Below, in pieces: positions 31,317 through 39,495 of a DNA stretch of 64,000 nt. A program made the translations under genes and the position numbers. The stretch's first letter is position 1; the number at the start of each line of letters is the position of its first letter. The notes beneath the pieces are model-generated. The model was given only the letters and a program-made list of their open reading frames with translations, searched no databases and had not been told where the DNA came from. The DNA is from Caldilineaceae bacterium (GTDB lineage: Bacteria > Chloroflexota > Anaerolineae > Caldilineales > Caldilineaceae). Location of the stretch: contig JAHBVF010000034.1 of the NCBI GenBank assembly GCA_019637685.1, forward strand, positions 1 through 64,000. Direction: 5' to 3'.

Positions 31317-33224
31317 ATGTCCATTCAGCCGCAGGATTCTCCTGACGGGCAGCCTTTGTCTGCGCTGTCCGCCCAACAACGCAACGTTCCTTTGCCCCAA
31401 ACATCTATTCCCAACCGGGGGCCAGCAGATGTTTGCCCGGGTTGTCACGCGCCTGTGCTGCCTGGACAGGCTGCCTGCGCGGTCTGTGGCACTGTTTTGC
31501 ACAGCCAGCCCAAGCAGATTCGTTGCCGTCATTGCGGCAAAAAAGGATCCTCGGCCTATGCCCTCTGCCCCCATTGCGGGCGGCAGTTGGTGGCAGCCCC
31601 TCCCCTGTGGTTGGCCTGGGGATTGCCAATCGCGCTGGTACTGCTCTTTGGAGTGGTTGTGATGAGCCGGATGGAGGGCAACCCCCTGGCGTGGATAGAG
31701 GCGAAGGCGACCGATTCCGTGGCGATTGGTGAGAATCCCATCCTCACCCCCGTGCGGGCAGGCGCGGAGACAGATGGCGGGGCCACAGCCGGGATCGACC
31801 CAATCGCGCCAGCAGAAACACCCGTGCCCGCGCTGGCCCCGCCTACGGCCAGCGCCACCGAAACATCAGCGCCGACAGCAATGGACACGGACACGCCCCA
31901 ACCTACGGAAACTCCAGAACCCACGGCCAGCCCCACAGCCAGTCCTGTGGTCGAGACCGTATCCCCAACTGCATCTTCAACGGTCTCTTCAACGGCCTCC
32001 TCCACAGCGTCGCCCACAGCCAGCACAGGGACACTCAGCCCAACAGCCACTGGCAGCGCTAGCAACTCTGCCGCCAGCAGTGTCACGCCCACGGCGGAGT
32101 CCAGCAACCTTACTTACATCGTTCAGGAAGGCGACTCTGTCTTTTCGATTGCCACCCGATTTCAAATAAGCGTTGCTGATCTTCTGAAGGCCAACCAGTT
32201 GGCCCCAGCCGCAGCCATACAACTCCAGCCAGGCGCTGTTCTGAAAATTCCCGGCAGTGGCTCGTCCCAGGGCAGCGCTGAGCCAGCGGTCACTTTGGCT
32301 GTCACCGCTATAGCCACATCGACAATCACATCGACAGTCACAGCCGCTGCGACCGCTGCCACATCCACATCCACGCCCATATCGACTACTGCTCCTACAC
32401 AAACAGCAACGCCCACGCCTACAGCCACACAGATTGTGCAGGCCACACCCCAGGGCCAGCGGACCTATACAGTTGTAAGCGGTGACACACCCGTTGCCAT
32501 TGCTTTGCGTTTCAACATCAGCACAGAGGCGCTGTTGGCGTTCAACGGGTTGAGCATTGCCCAGGCCAGGAATTTGCAGGTGGGCCAGGTATTGATTATT
32601 CCCGCGGCGGGGCAGCCCCTGCCACCCACCGCCACCCCCACCCAAGGGCTGCGCCCCTATACCGTACAGACGGGGGATACGATTGTCTCCATTGCCAGCC
32701 GCAACGGCATCGCTGCCAGCCTCCTTTTGGCGGTCAATCGTATGACCGAGGCCCAGGCAAGAAATATCCGCCCCGGCGATGAATTGATCATCCCGCCGCC
32801 GGGCTATGTGTTGCCCACAGCGACACCCCGCCCCCCCCTTGCCACCTTTACACCCACGCCCACACCGACGACGGCCATCCGCTTGTCAGCCCCCCGTCAG
32901 ATCGATCCGGCCCAGGGTATCAACGTCCAATGCATTCCGAATCAGGAAGCCAAGTGGCAGGCAGTGGATGGCCTCTTGCCCGGCGACGAATACAAATTTT
33001 CTCTGGGGTATGTCAACTCGCTGCCGGATGCCACCGGCAAAGTGGAGGTGCTCCCCCTGCTGGAGCAGCGCACCGGCCAGCGTCTGAGTATGCGGCTGAA
33101 CCCGGAATTTTGCAGCCTGGCCGCCCAGGAGTTTGGCCGCCGCTGGCGCTGGTATGTACAGATATTCAATGGGGGCACACCCGTCAGCCCCCCCAGCGAG
33201 ACCTGGGAATTCACCTGGCGCTGA
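31317..33224 (+). CDS. Zinc-ribbon, single-pass membrane protein with three LysM domains
   Basis: A 635-residue envelope protein. The cytoplasmic N-terminus holds two zinc ribbons (CPGC...CAVC and CRHC...CPHC, residues 40-90), then one membrane helix (about 98-118). A long Thr/Pro/Ser-rich linker follows, then three LysM modules (about 266-310, 382-428, 447-493: YIVQEGDSVFSIA, YTVVSGDTPVAIA, YTVQTGDTIVSIA). A C-terminal 110-residue beta-rich region completes the chain. LysM domains bind peptidoglycan or chitin-like glycans, so it probably anchors to the cell wall. The zinc-ribbon/LysM combination suggests linkage of a cytoplasmic partner to the wall. It lies 33 bases after rseP. Confidence 0.82.
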   Translation: MSIQPQDSPDGQPLSALSAQQRNVPLPQTSIPNRGPADVCPGCHAPVLPGQAACAVCGTVLHSQPKQIRCRHCGKKGSSAYALCPHCGRQLVAAPPLWLAWGLPIALVLLFGVVVMSRMEGNPLAWIEAKATDSVAIGENPILTPVRAGAETDGGATAGIDPIAPAETPVPALAPPTASATETSAPTAMDTDTPQPTETPEPTASPTASPVVETVSPTASSTVSSTASSTASPTASTGTLSPTATGSASNSAASSVTPTAESSNLTYIVQEGDSVFSIATRFQISVADLLKANQLAPAAAIQLQPGAVLKIPGSGSSQGSAEPAVTLAVTAIATSTITSTVTAAATAATSTSTPISTTAPTQTATPTPTATQIVQATPQGQRTYTVVSGDTPVAIALRFNISTEALLAFNGLSIAQARNLQVGQVLIIPAAGQPLPPTATPTQGLRPYTVQTGDTIVSIASRNGIAASLLLAVNRMTEAQARNIRPGDELIIPPPGYVLPTATPRPPLATFTPTPTPTTAIRLSAPRQIDPAQGINVQCIPNQEAKWQAVDGLLPGDEYKFSLGYVNSLPDATGKVEVLPLLEQRTGQRLSMRLNPEFCSLAAQEFGRRWRWYVQIFNGGTPVSPPSETWEFTWR

Positions 33225-33249
33225 TTTGACTACCCGGCTCCCACCCATT

Positions 33250-33260
33250 TGTGGTATGCT
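33250..33260 (+). promoter_or_regulatory. Extended -10 promoter TGTGG-TATGCT
   Basis: TG-G-TATGCT preceded by TGTGG as in the sites at 12514 and 17226. It is about 100 bases upstream of the HEAT-repeat gene. Confidence 0.35.
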
Positions 33261-33360
33261 ACAGACCGATCAGCTATAAACCAATCAGCTACAGACCAAT
33301 CAATAGCGCGGCAGCGGCCTCAACCCTTGCCGCTTTCAGAAAGAGTTAGAAAGACAGATT

Positions 33361-34341
33361 GTGACTACGAAAACGACTATTACTGTTGCCGATCTGATGG
33401 CGCGTATGGCGACAGACCCGAATTTCCCCACCATACAGGAATTTTCAGCGCTCTCTGACCTGACCCTTCACGATCAGGCAATCGTGCGCCGGGAATGGAT
33501 GACAATCCCGGAAGAGCGGCGGTATATGGCTGTGCGGGAAATAATTTCTGCCAGCGAAACGGAACTATCCCTGCTGCTGGGGCGCTTTCTGCGTGCGGTG
33601 TTGGGCGACGAAAGCAGCCGAATCCGGGCAATGGCAGTGGCCGGGCTGTGGGAGGAGATCGACGAGAACCTCATCGGACCGCTGGTCGATCTGCTCTACA
33701 ACGATCACAGCGAAGAGGTACGGGCCGCGGCTGCCGAAGCTTTGGGACCGTATGTCCTGGCCGGCGAGGTGGACGAGATCGATCCTGCCCAGGCCATGCG
33801 GGTGGAGGAGGCGTTGCTCGCTGTGGTACACAGCGATGTAGAACCCTTGAACGTCCAGTGCCGCGCCCTGGAAAGTATTGCTTATTCCGGCGAGACGGGC
33901 GTGCGCCAATTGATCGACGACGCCTATTACTCCCCCGATGAAGAGATGCGGGTGGCCGCGCTCAACGCAATGGCCCGCAGCGCGGACATCCGCTGGCGCG
34001 ACGCGGCCCAGGCCGAACTGGTCAGCCCGGACGCGGTCATGCGTGCTGCCGCGGCCCGGGCCTGTGGCGAACTGGAACACAGGGAAGCCCTGCCTGATCT
34101 GTTCAATCTGCTGGCGGATGATGAAAAAGAGGTGCGGCTGGCCGCGATTTTTGCCCTGGGCCATCTGGGGGGCAAGGATGCAATCGAAGTGCTGACCGCG
34201 GCCGCCACCAGTGAAGACGCGGAGGAAGCCCAGGCCGCAGAAGACGCGCTGGAGGCGAGCCTTTTCTATACAGGCACTGATATCCCTCTCTTTGACGAAT
34301 CTGACACAGAGTGGGATGAAGAACTTGACGATGACTGGTAA
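33361..34341 (+). CDS. HEAT-repeat protein
   Basis: A 326-residue acidic alpha-solenoid. Repeated helix pairs with the HEAT/PBS-lyase pattern are visible: SSRIRAMAVAGLWEEID, SEEVRAAAAEALGPYV, DEEMRVAALNAMARSAD, DAVMRAAAARACGELEH, EKEVRLAAIFALGHLGG. The C-terminus is strongly acidic (DESDTEWDEELDDDW). It probably acts as a protein-binding scaffold. The start is GTG 33361. It is followed six bases later by a small protein gene, with which it looks co-transcribed. Confidence 0.85.
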   Translation: MTTKTTITVADLMARMATDPNFPTIQEFSALSDLTLHDQAIVRREWMTIPEERRYMAVREIISASETELSLLLGRFLRAVLGDESSRIRAMAVAGLWEEIDENLIGPLVDLLYNDHSEEVRAAAAEALGPYVLAGEVDEIDPAQAMRVEEALLAVVHSDVEPLNVQCRALESIAYSGETGVRQLIDDAYYSPDEEMRVAALNAMARSADIRWRDAAQAELVSPDAVMRAAAARACGELEHREALPDLFNLLADDEKEVRLAAIFALGHLGGKDAIEVLTAAATSEDAEEAQAAEDALEASLFYTGTDIPLFDESDTEWDEELDDDW

Positions 34342-34347
34342 ATCCGC

Positions 34348-34725
34348 GTGAATCTCAAACTGAAGCGCCTGGTGCGCACCCACAGTTCGGAACAATACGC
34401 GCTCTTCGATCTGGACCAGACCGACAGCAATCGCCAGCCCATCACCATTGGCAAGCTGGACCTGCACTACACGGGCGAAGGGAGCTACGGGACGATTCTG
34501 CTCTGGGACAGCGCATCCCGCAAGCTCAAGCCAGCCCAGCGACGGGCCTTTATCCAGGCGCTGCTGCGGGAGTTGGTACTGCCAATGGGTGTGCCCAACG
34601 AATATGTGATGGAATTCTTTGCGCCCCATCTGGACGAATACGAGGTCTATCACAATCTGGACGACGAGAGCGGCGAAAGTGACGACGAGATAGCACCTGC
34701 TGGCCCAGAACCCCCGGAAGGATAG
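34348..34725 (+). CDS. Conserved hypothetical small acidic protein
   Basis: Unrecognised 125-residue protein. The N-terminal half is beta-rich (LKRLVRTHSSEQYALFDLDQ, GKLDLHYTGEGSYGTILLWD). A helix (KPAQRRAFIQALLRELVLP) and an acidic Pro-rich tail follow. It has no membrane segment or known motif. It starts at GTG six bases after the HEAT-repeat gene and ends 14 bases before the transporter gene, so it belongs to this operon. Confidence 0.75.
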   Translation: MNLKLKRLVRTHSSEQYALFDLDQTDSNRQPITIGKLDLHYTGEGSYGTILLWDSASRKLKPAQRRAFIQALLRELVLPMGVPNEYVMEFFAPHLDEYEVYHNLDDESGESDDEIAPAGPEPPEG

Positions 34726-34739
34726 TCAGGCCACGCCCT

Positions 34740-35651
34740 ATGGCGATTCTGAATACCCTGGCCCTGATTCTGGGGCAGACGATTCTGCCCATTTTTCTGG
34801 TGGTGCTGGTCGGTTTTATTCTGGCCCGGCGGATGGCGCTCAACACCCAAACCATTGGCCGGGTCACTTTCTATATTTTCTCGCCCGCGCTCATCTTTCG
34901 GGGTCTCTATCAGACCGATCTGGACTACAGCACAGTGGGCCGAACCGCGCTGCTGGCTGCGCTGATCTTCCTGGCCAGTGGTCTGCTGGGCTGGCTGAGC
35001 AGCGGCAAAGAAGATCGGCGCAGACGAGCCGCGGCCGCGCTGACCAGCGCCCTTTCCAACAATGGCAATATGGGGCTGTCGGTCTCGCTTTTTGCCTTTG
35101 GCACACCGGGTCTGTCGCTGGCGATGATCTATTTTGTCACCACCGCCTTTCTGGGCAACACAATCGGCGTCTTTGTCGCTTCGTCGGGCAAAGCAGCACC
35201 CATGCAAGCGCTGCGCCGAACAGCCCAGGTTCCTATGCTATACGGCGCGGTGTTGGGTCTGCTGCTGGGCTATTTCCAGGTGGAACTGCCCGTCGGCCTC
35301 ATGCGTTCGGTGGAAACACTGGCCGGCGCGGCTGTGCCCACACTGCTTGTGCTGCTGGGTGCGCAACTGAGCCACGCGCCCATCCAGGGACGCCAGATGG
35401 TTCTGGGGCGTACAGCGCTCATCCGTTTGGTGGGTGGCCCCCTATTGGCCACACTCCTGTGCGCGCTGTGGGGTGTACAGGGGTTGGAACGCACAATTGT
35501 GATTTTGCAGTCGGCCATGCCCACCGCGGTCACGGCCACTGTGCTGGCCACCGAATACGACGCCGCGCCCAATCTGGTGGCGACGATTGTGGCCCTGACC
35601 ACAGTCATCAGTCTGTTTACAGTCTCCGGTGTCCTGTGGATGCTTTCGTGA
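34740..35651 (+). CDS. AEC-family permease (auxin efflux carrier / malate permease type)
   Basis: A 303-residue integral membrane protein with about ten helices in two five-helix halves. Family features include ILPIFLVVLVGFILARR at the N-terminus, ALTSALSNNGNMGLSVSLFAFG (the conserved NxGN region) in the first half, and QSAMPTAVTATVLATEYD in the second. Members carry organic acids or amphipathic anions; the substrate here cannot be deduced. It is the last gene of the HEAT-repeat operon and is followed by a repeat island. Confidence 0.85.
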   Translation: MAILNTLALILGQTILPIFLVVLVGFILARRMALNTQTIGRVTFYIFSPALIFRGLYQTDLDYSTVGRTALLAALIFLASGLLGWLSSGKEDRRRRAAAALTSALSNNGNMGLSVSLFAFGTPGLSLAMIYFVTTAFLGNTIGVFVASSGKAAPMQALRRTAQVPMLYGAVLGLLLGYFQVELPVGLMRSVETLAGAAVPTLLVLLGAQLSHAPIQGRQMVLGRTALIRLVGGPLLATLLCALWGVQGLERTIVILQSAMPTAVTATVLATEYDAAPNLVATIVALTTVISLFTVSGVLWMLS

Positions 35652-35907
35652 AGTCCTGTGATGAGTGCAGCGTCAACAAAGTTTTTTTGGGCGTAGAAGT
35701 TCGACTTTTCAGAAAAGTCGAACTTCTGTAGTCGAATAATTTTGTTTACAGTGTAATGAGTCTACTGCAAAAAAGTCAATTTCACCGCGCCCTCTGCGAC
35801 TCCGCGGAGGCAACGCGGCGAGATTCAGGAGAAAAACGCAGCGAACCTCCGCGTTCCCCGCGACTCCGCGGTGAGTTTAGGGGCTTTTTACAGTAGAGTC
35901 CTGTGAT
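35652..35907. repeat. Nested intergenic repeat island
   Basis: The 11-mer AGTCCTGTGAT occurs at 35652-35662 and 35897-35907, bracketing two layered elements. The first is the AGAAGTTCGACTTTT palindrome (copy 3, 35695-35727), flanked by AACAAAGTTTTT and TTTACAGTGTAAT segments that also border the repeat at 20266-20390. The second is a 143-bp inverted element (35758-35900) with ends GAGTCTACTGCAAAAA and TTTTTACAGTAGAGTC. No gene is present. Confidence 0.7.
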
Positions 35908-35927
35908 CAAACAAAGAAGACCACACA

Positions 35928-36506
35928 ATGACAGAACCACAAACTGCTCACAACGACGACTATAGCCAGGCATTGAATGCCAGCGCGCGCTTGCTGCGCG
36001 CCAACCGCCCCGGCGAGGCCGTAGAACTGCTGCAGCCGCTCCACCAACAATACCCTCTGGACCCGGATGTAGCCATCAATCTGGGGGGCGCGCTCATCCT
36101 GCAGCGCAAATGGGACCGGGCCGTGAAGGTGCTGTTGCCGGTGGCCCGCCGCCACATGGACAGCGCGATGCTCTGGATCAATCTGGCCGCCGCCCATCTG
36201 GGCCGCCTGGAAACCGCTGGCCCGGCCCAGCAGCACAAAGCCATCAACGCCTATGAACAGGCCCTGCGCGCCGACCCCAAAGCACCCAATGTCCACTATC
36301 AACTGGGCTTGATCTACAAAGAGCAAGGCAACCTGAGCCGGGCATCGGCCCTCTTTCAGCGGGCACTGGAAGTCAACCCCAACGACAAAGACGCGGCCCT
36401 TTGGTTGGATCGCCTGAGCGATCTGATTGTGGCCGCGGCCAGGGACAATAAATCGGACAGCGACCCGGCTGATCCGCCCCCGTCCATAGCAGACGAAGCC
36501 GAGTAG
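35928..36506 (+). CDS. TPR-repeat protein
   Basis: A 192-residue cytoplasmic protein made of about four tetratricopeptide repeats, for example ARLLRANRPGEAVELLQPL, INLGGALILQRKWDRAVKV and VHYQLGLIYKEQGNLSRASA with ALFQRALEVNPNDKDAALWL. An acidic tail ends the chain. It probably mediates protein contacts. It is first in a run of four envelope-related genes with very short gaps (6 and 30 bases), so it may serve the complex they form. Confidence 0.85.
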   Translation: MTEPQTAHNDDYSQALNASARLLRANRPGEAVELLQPLHQQYPLDPDVAINLGGALILQRKWDRAVKVLLPVARRHMDSAMLWINLAAAHLGRLETAGPAQQHKAINAYEQALRADPKAPNVHYQLGLIYKEQGNLSRASALFQRALEVNPNDKDAALWLDRLSDLIVAAARDNKSDSDPADPPPSIADEAE

Positions 36507-36512
36507 CCCAGC

Positions 36513-37763
36513 GTGCATACATCCATCACCTCCCCCCGTCGCCTGTGGCAGAACAATCCAGAACGGATGGCCTGGATGATTCTGCTGGCCGCGTTTGCCA
36601 CCTTTGTGCTGCTGGCCGTGAGTATTCCCCTGGCTGTCAACTACATTTTGCAAAATGCAACAGTGCCGATGGTGGCCCAACTGGAGCCGACGGTGGGCAC
36701 TGTGCTGCTTTATACCGCCAAAGGCAGTGAGCCTATCGCTGTGACCGACGAACGGGATGAGATTCCCCAGGGCAGCCGATTGGTCACCACCGGGGACGCA
36801 ACCCAAGGCGTATTGGGCGTGACCAACCGGCCCAATGGCAACGATACAATTGGGACGGTTCACCTCTACCCCGGCACAACTCTCTCTCTCTTGCGCATCC
36901 GGCAGCCCCGCTTTCAAACCAGCCGGGAACCCTATTCCATGCGCCTGCGCCTGAGCGAAGGACGCATCCGCATCTTTACCAACAGCCCCAACGAACGGGG
37001 ACTGGTGGTGCGTGTGGATATACCCCAGGGCTACGTCGTGCTGGACGAGGGCAGCTACAACTTCACAGTGAAAGACGGGCGCACAGACCTGTCGGTCAGC
37101 CAGGGACTGGCCCGGGTTTATCACGAAAGCGGCTCCGAGCTTGCCATTGGCCCCGGTCTGCGCTCGTGGATGGAGGGCAGCCAACCGCCTGGCCCGCCTG
37201 TCTCTGCCCAGCGCAATCTCATCCGCAACGGCGACTTCAGCCAATCCCTGCTGGAAGATTGGGAAGTCTATGTGGAGGCCCCCTACGTGGCCGCGGGTAC
37301 TGTGGAACTGGGCCAGCAGGACGGACGGCGGGTGGCCCACTTTGTGCGTCTGGGCGAAGACGGCGTGCATACCGAAGTGGGCGCACGCCAGACAATCGAC
37401 CAGGACGTGAACGGCTACGACCTCCTCATCTTTCGGGTGGATGTGCGTCTGTTGCGCCAGACATTGCGGGGTGCGGGCGAAAAAAGCTCGGAATTCCCCT
37501 TGCGCATCGAAGTGGCCTACACCGACATCTATGGCAAAGACCTGACCTGGGGGCACGGCTTCTACTACCGGGACCCGCCCACCGCCTGGTCGGTGACAGG
37601 CGGCGAGAAGATCGCGCCCTTCACCTGGTACACCTACGAATCCCCCAACCTGATGGAACTGCTGCAGGATACGCGGCCCGCCCGCATCAACAGTGTTCGC
37701 GTCTATGCCAGCGGCTGGAACTACGAAGCAATGATCAGCGAAGTCGGTCTCTTTGCCGAGTAG
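36513..37763 (+). CDS. FecR-like membrane-anchored extracytoplasmic protein
   Basis: A 416-residue protein with one N-terminal membrane anchor (about residues 19-45, WMILLAAFATFVLLAVSIPL). A FecR-type beta domain follows (VGTVLLYTAKGSEPI...IPQGSRLVTTGDATQG, and VRVDIPQGYVVLDEGSYNF, about 60-200). A second beta-sandwich (about 235-416) begins NLIRNGDFSQSLLEDWEVY, the usual opening of carbohydrate-binding-module-like or galactose-binding-like domains. GTG 36513 lies six bases after the TPR gene. No FecA or sigma factor is adjacent, so it is more likely a surface-structure protein than an iron signalling component. Confidence 0.7.
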   Translation: MHTSITSPRRLWQNNPERMAWMILLAAFATFVLLAVSIPLAVNYILQNATVPMVAQLEPTVGTVLLYTAKGSEPIAVTDERDEIPQGSRLVTTGDATQGVLGVTNRPNGNDTIGTVHLYPGTTLSLLRIRQPRFQTSREPYSMRLRLSEGRIRIFTNSPNERGLVVRVDIPQGYVVLDEGSYNFTVKDGRTDLSVSQGLARVYHESGSELAIGPGLRSWMEGSQPPGPPVSAQRNLIRNGDFSQSLLEDWEVYVEAPYVAAGTVELGQQDGRRVAHFVRLGEDGVHTEVGARQTIDQDVNGYDLLIFRVDVRLLRQTLRGAGEKSSEFPLRIEVAYTDIYGKDLTWGHGFYYRDPPTAWSVTGGEKIAPFTWYTYESPNLMELLQDTRPARINSVRVYASGWNYEAMISEVGLFAE

Positions 37764-37793
37764 ACGCAACAGCCCGATCAGACAGATGACCCA

Positions 37794-39455
37794 ATGAAAC
37801 AGATCTCTCGCAACTGGCGGCTGGCATGGCTGCTGCTGGCGCTGACAGCCTATCTGCTCCTGGCCGGCCACCAGTTGGGGCTGCCCGGCCTGCACTACGA
37901 CGAAGCCAAAGAAGCGGGCGTCAACGCGATGGAACTGCTGACTGGCGCACCGGTCACAGCCTTCCGTGGGGCCACAGTCAACCTCTTTGGCGCCGATCTC
38001 CCCCTGATGGTCCAGGACTATATCGGCAGTCTCAATGTCTACCTCGCCCTGCCCTTCCTGGCTGCCACAGGCATCGGCGTGCCCAACCTGCGCCTGCTGC
38101 CCTTGCTGCTTGGCCTGCTTGCCCTCCTGACCCTGGAACGCACCGTCTCCGAATGGCTGGCTCTGCGCGCGCACCGGCCCGGACGCGTGCCCATTTCCCT
38201 GGCCGGGCTGATTGCCATCACACTGTTGGCGACCAGTCCCAGTTTTGTCTTTTGGAACCGCCAGGGCATTTTCGTCACCAACGCCACCCTGCCCTGCACC
38301 TTTGCCGCGCTCTGGCTGGGCCTGCGCTGGCTACGCACAGATTCGCGCCGCGCCCTTTTGGCCGCGGCCTTTGCCGCGGGTCTGGCGCTCTATGCCAAAC
38401 TGCTGGCCGCGTGGGTGCTGGCCCCTTTCGGCCTGCTGGTGCTGCTCTGGTGGATAGGCCGGCTTTGGCAGAAAGGCGCGACGATCAGCCCCACCGCCAT
38501 CCGCCTGCCCCACGTCACGCTACCTCTCCTGCTGGGCGCAGCGCTGGCCGGAACCATTCCCCTGCTTCCCTTTCTCCTCTTCAACAGCCAGACCCGCGGC
38601 ACGCTTGACGCCATCGGCAGCAACCTGGGCCAGAGCTACTACGGCGTGCAAAACAGTGCCGTCCTCAGCAACCTGCCCGTGCGTCTGGGTCAGATCGCCA
38701 CAGTGTTGCGGGGGGATCACTTCTGGTATCTGGGCGGGCTGCACGCCAACAGTCTGGCTCCCTGGCTGGCCGGAGGCGCGCTGTTGGCAGGGCTGCTTCA
38801 CCCCGCCCCACGCCGACGAGTGGGCCTGCCCCTGCTTCTCTGCGGGCTGGCGGTCGCGGCCAGCCTCTTCACCGTCAGCGATCTCTTCATCACCCACTAC
38901 GCCCTGCTCCAACCCCTGTTCGCCGGGACGATTGCCATTGCCATCGCATGGCTATACGAATACCTGCGCCAGCGACCCGGCCCGCTTCTGCTCCTGCCCA
39001 TTGCCCTGCTCATCCTCTGGCTGGGGGGGGATATCACAGCTACCCTCGCCTACCACCAGGACCTGACCCGCAGCGGCGGTCTGGCCGCCCATTCCGATGC
39101 CACCTATCACTTGGCCTATCATCTGCGCTACAACGGCCTGGGCGCGCCCATCGCCCTGGACTGGGGGCTGGACGCGCCTGTCCGCTATCTGAGCCAGGGC
39201 ACTGTCACCCCCATCGAACTCTTCGGCTATGCTTCCCTCACCGCGCCGGACGACGAATTCAGCCGACGGCTCAGCCCCTTTCTGGACAACCCGGACAATG
39301 TATACCTGCTCCACGCGCCGGGGGAGGAGGTCTTTGCAGGTCGTCGGGATGCCTTCTTTACACTGGCCCAACTGCATCAGCGACAAGCCGTGTTGGAAGC
39401 CACCTTTGCCCAGCGGGACGGCAAGGCATTGGTAGAACTCTGGCGGCTGCATTAA
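37794..39455 (+). CDS. GT39/ArnT-like membrane glycosyltransferase
   Basis: A 553-residue polytopic protein with about twelve hydrophobic helices. The acidic N-terminal loop LPGLHYDEAKEAG matches the catalytic aspartate/glutamate loop of GT-C enzymes (PMT/ArnT family), which transfer sugars from polyprenyl-phosphate donors on the outer face of the membrane. The region VPNLRLLPLLLGLLALLTLERT is typical of family 39. A soluble extracytoplasmic C-terminal domain follows. The preceding gene encodes a secreted protein, a plausible acceptor. Donor and acceptor are unknown. Confidence 0.75.
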   Translation: MKQISRNWRLAWLLLALTAYLLLAGHQLGLPGLHYDEAKEAGVNAMELLTGAPVTAFRGATVNLFGADLPLMVQDYIGSLNVYLALPFLAATGIGVPNLRLLPLLLGLLALLTLERTVSEWLALRAHRPGRVPISLAGLIAITLLATSPSFVFWNRQGIFVTNATLPCTFAALWLGLRWLRTDSRRALLAAAFAAGLALYAKLLAAWVLAPFGLLVLLWWIGRLWQKGATISPTAIRLPHVTLPLLLGAALAGTIPLLPFLLFNSQTRGTLDAIGSNLGQSYYGVQNSAVLSNLPVRLGQIATVLRGDHFWYLGGLHANSLAPWLAGGALLAGLLHPAPRRRVGLPLLLCGLAVAASLFTVSDLFITHYALLQPLFAGTIAIAIAWLYEYLRQRPGPLLLLPIALLILWLGGDITATLAYHQDLTRSGGLAAHSDATYHLAYHLRYNGLGAPIALDWGLDAPVRYLSQGTVTPIELFGYASLTAPDDEFSRRLSPFLDNPDNVYLLHAPGEEVFAGRRDAFFTLAQLHQRQAVLEATFAQRDGKALVELWRLH

Positions 39456-39458
39456 GGA

Positions 39459-39487
39459 TTGACGCTCTGCCAGGCCAGTGCTACAAT
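39459..39487 (+). promoter_or_regulatory. Sigma70 promoter with extended -10
   Basis: TTGACG (39459-39464), a 17-base spacer and TG-C-TACAAT (-10 at 39482-39487). The ATG at 39496 is only eight bases after the -10, so the transcript is leaderless or nearly so. Confidence 0.7.
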
Positions 39488-39495
39488 GGAGAGGC

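Noticed and set aside
35907-38174. Minus-strand 755-codon frame
   Set aside because: Spans several well-supported plus-strand genes and repeats; composition is that of an antisense shadow.
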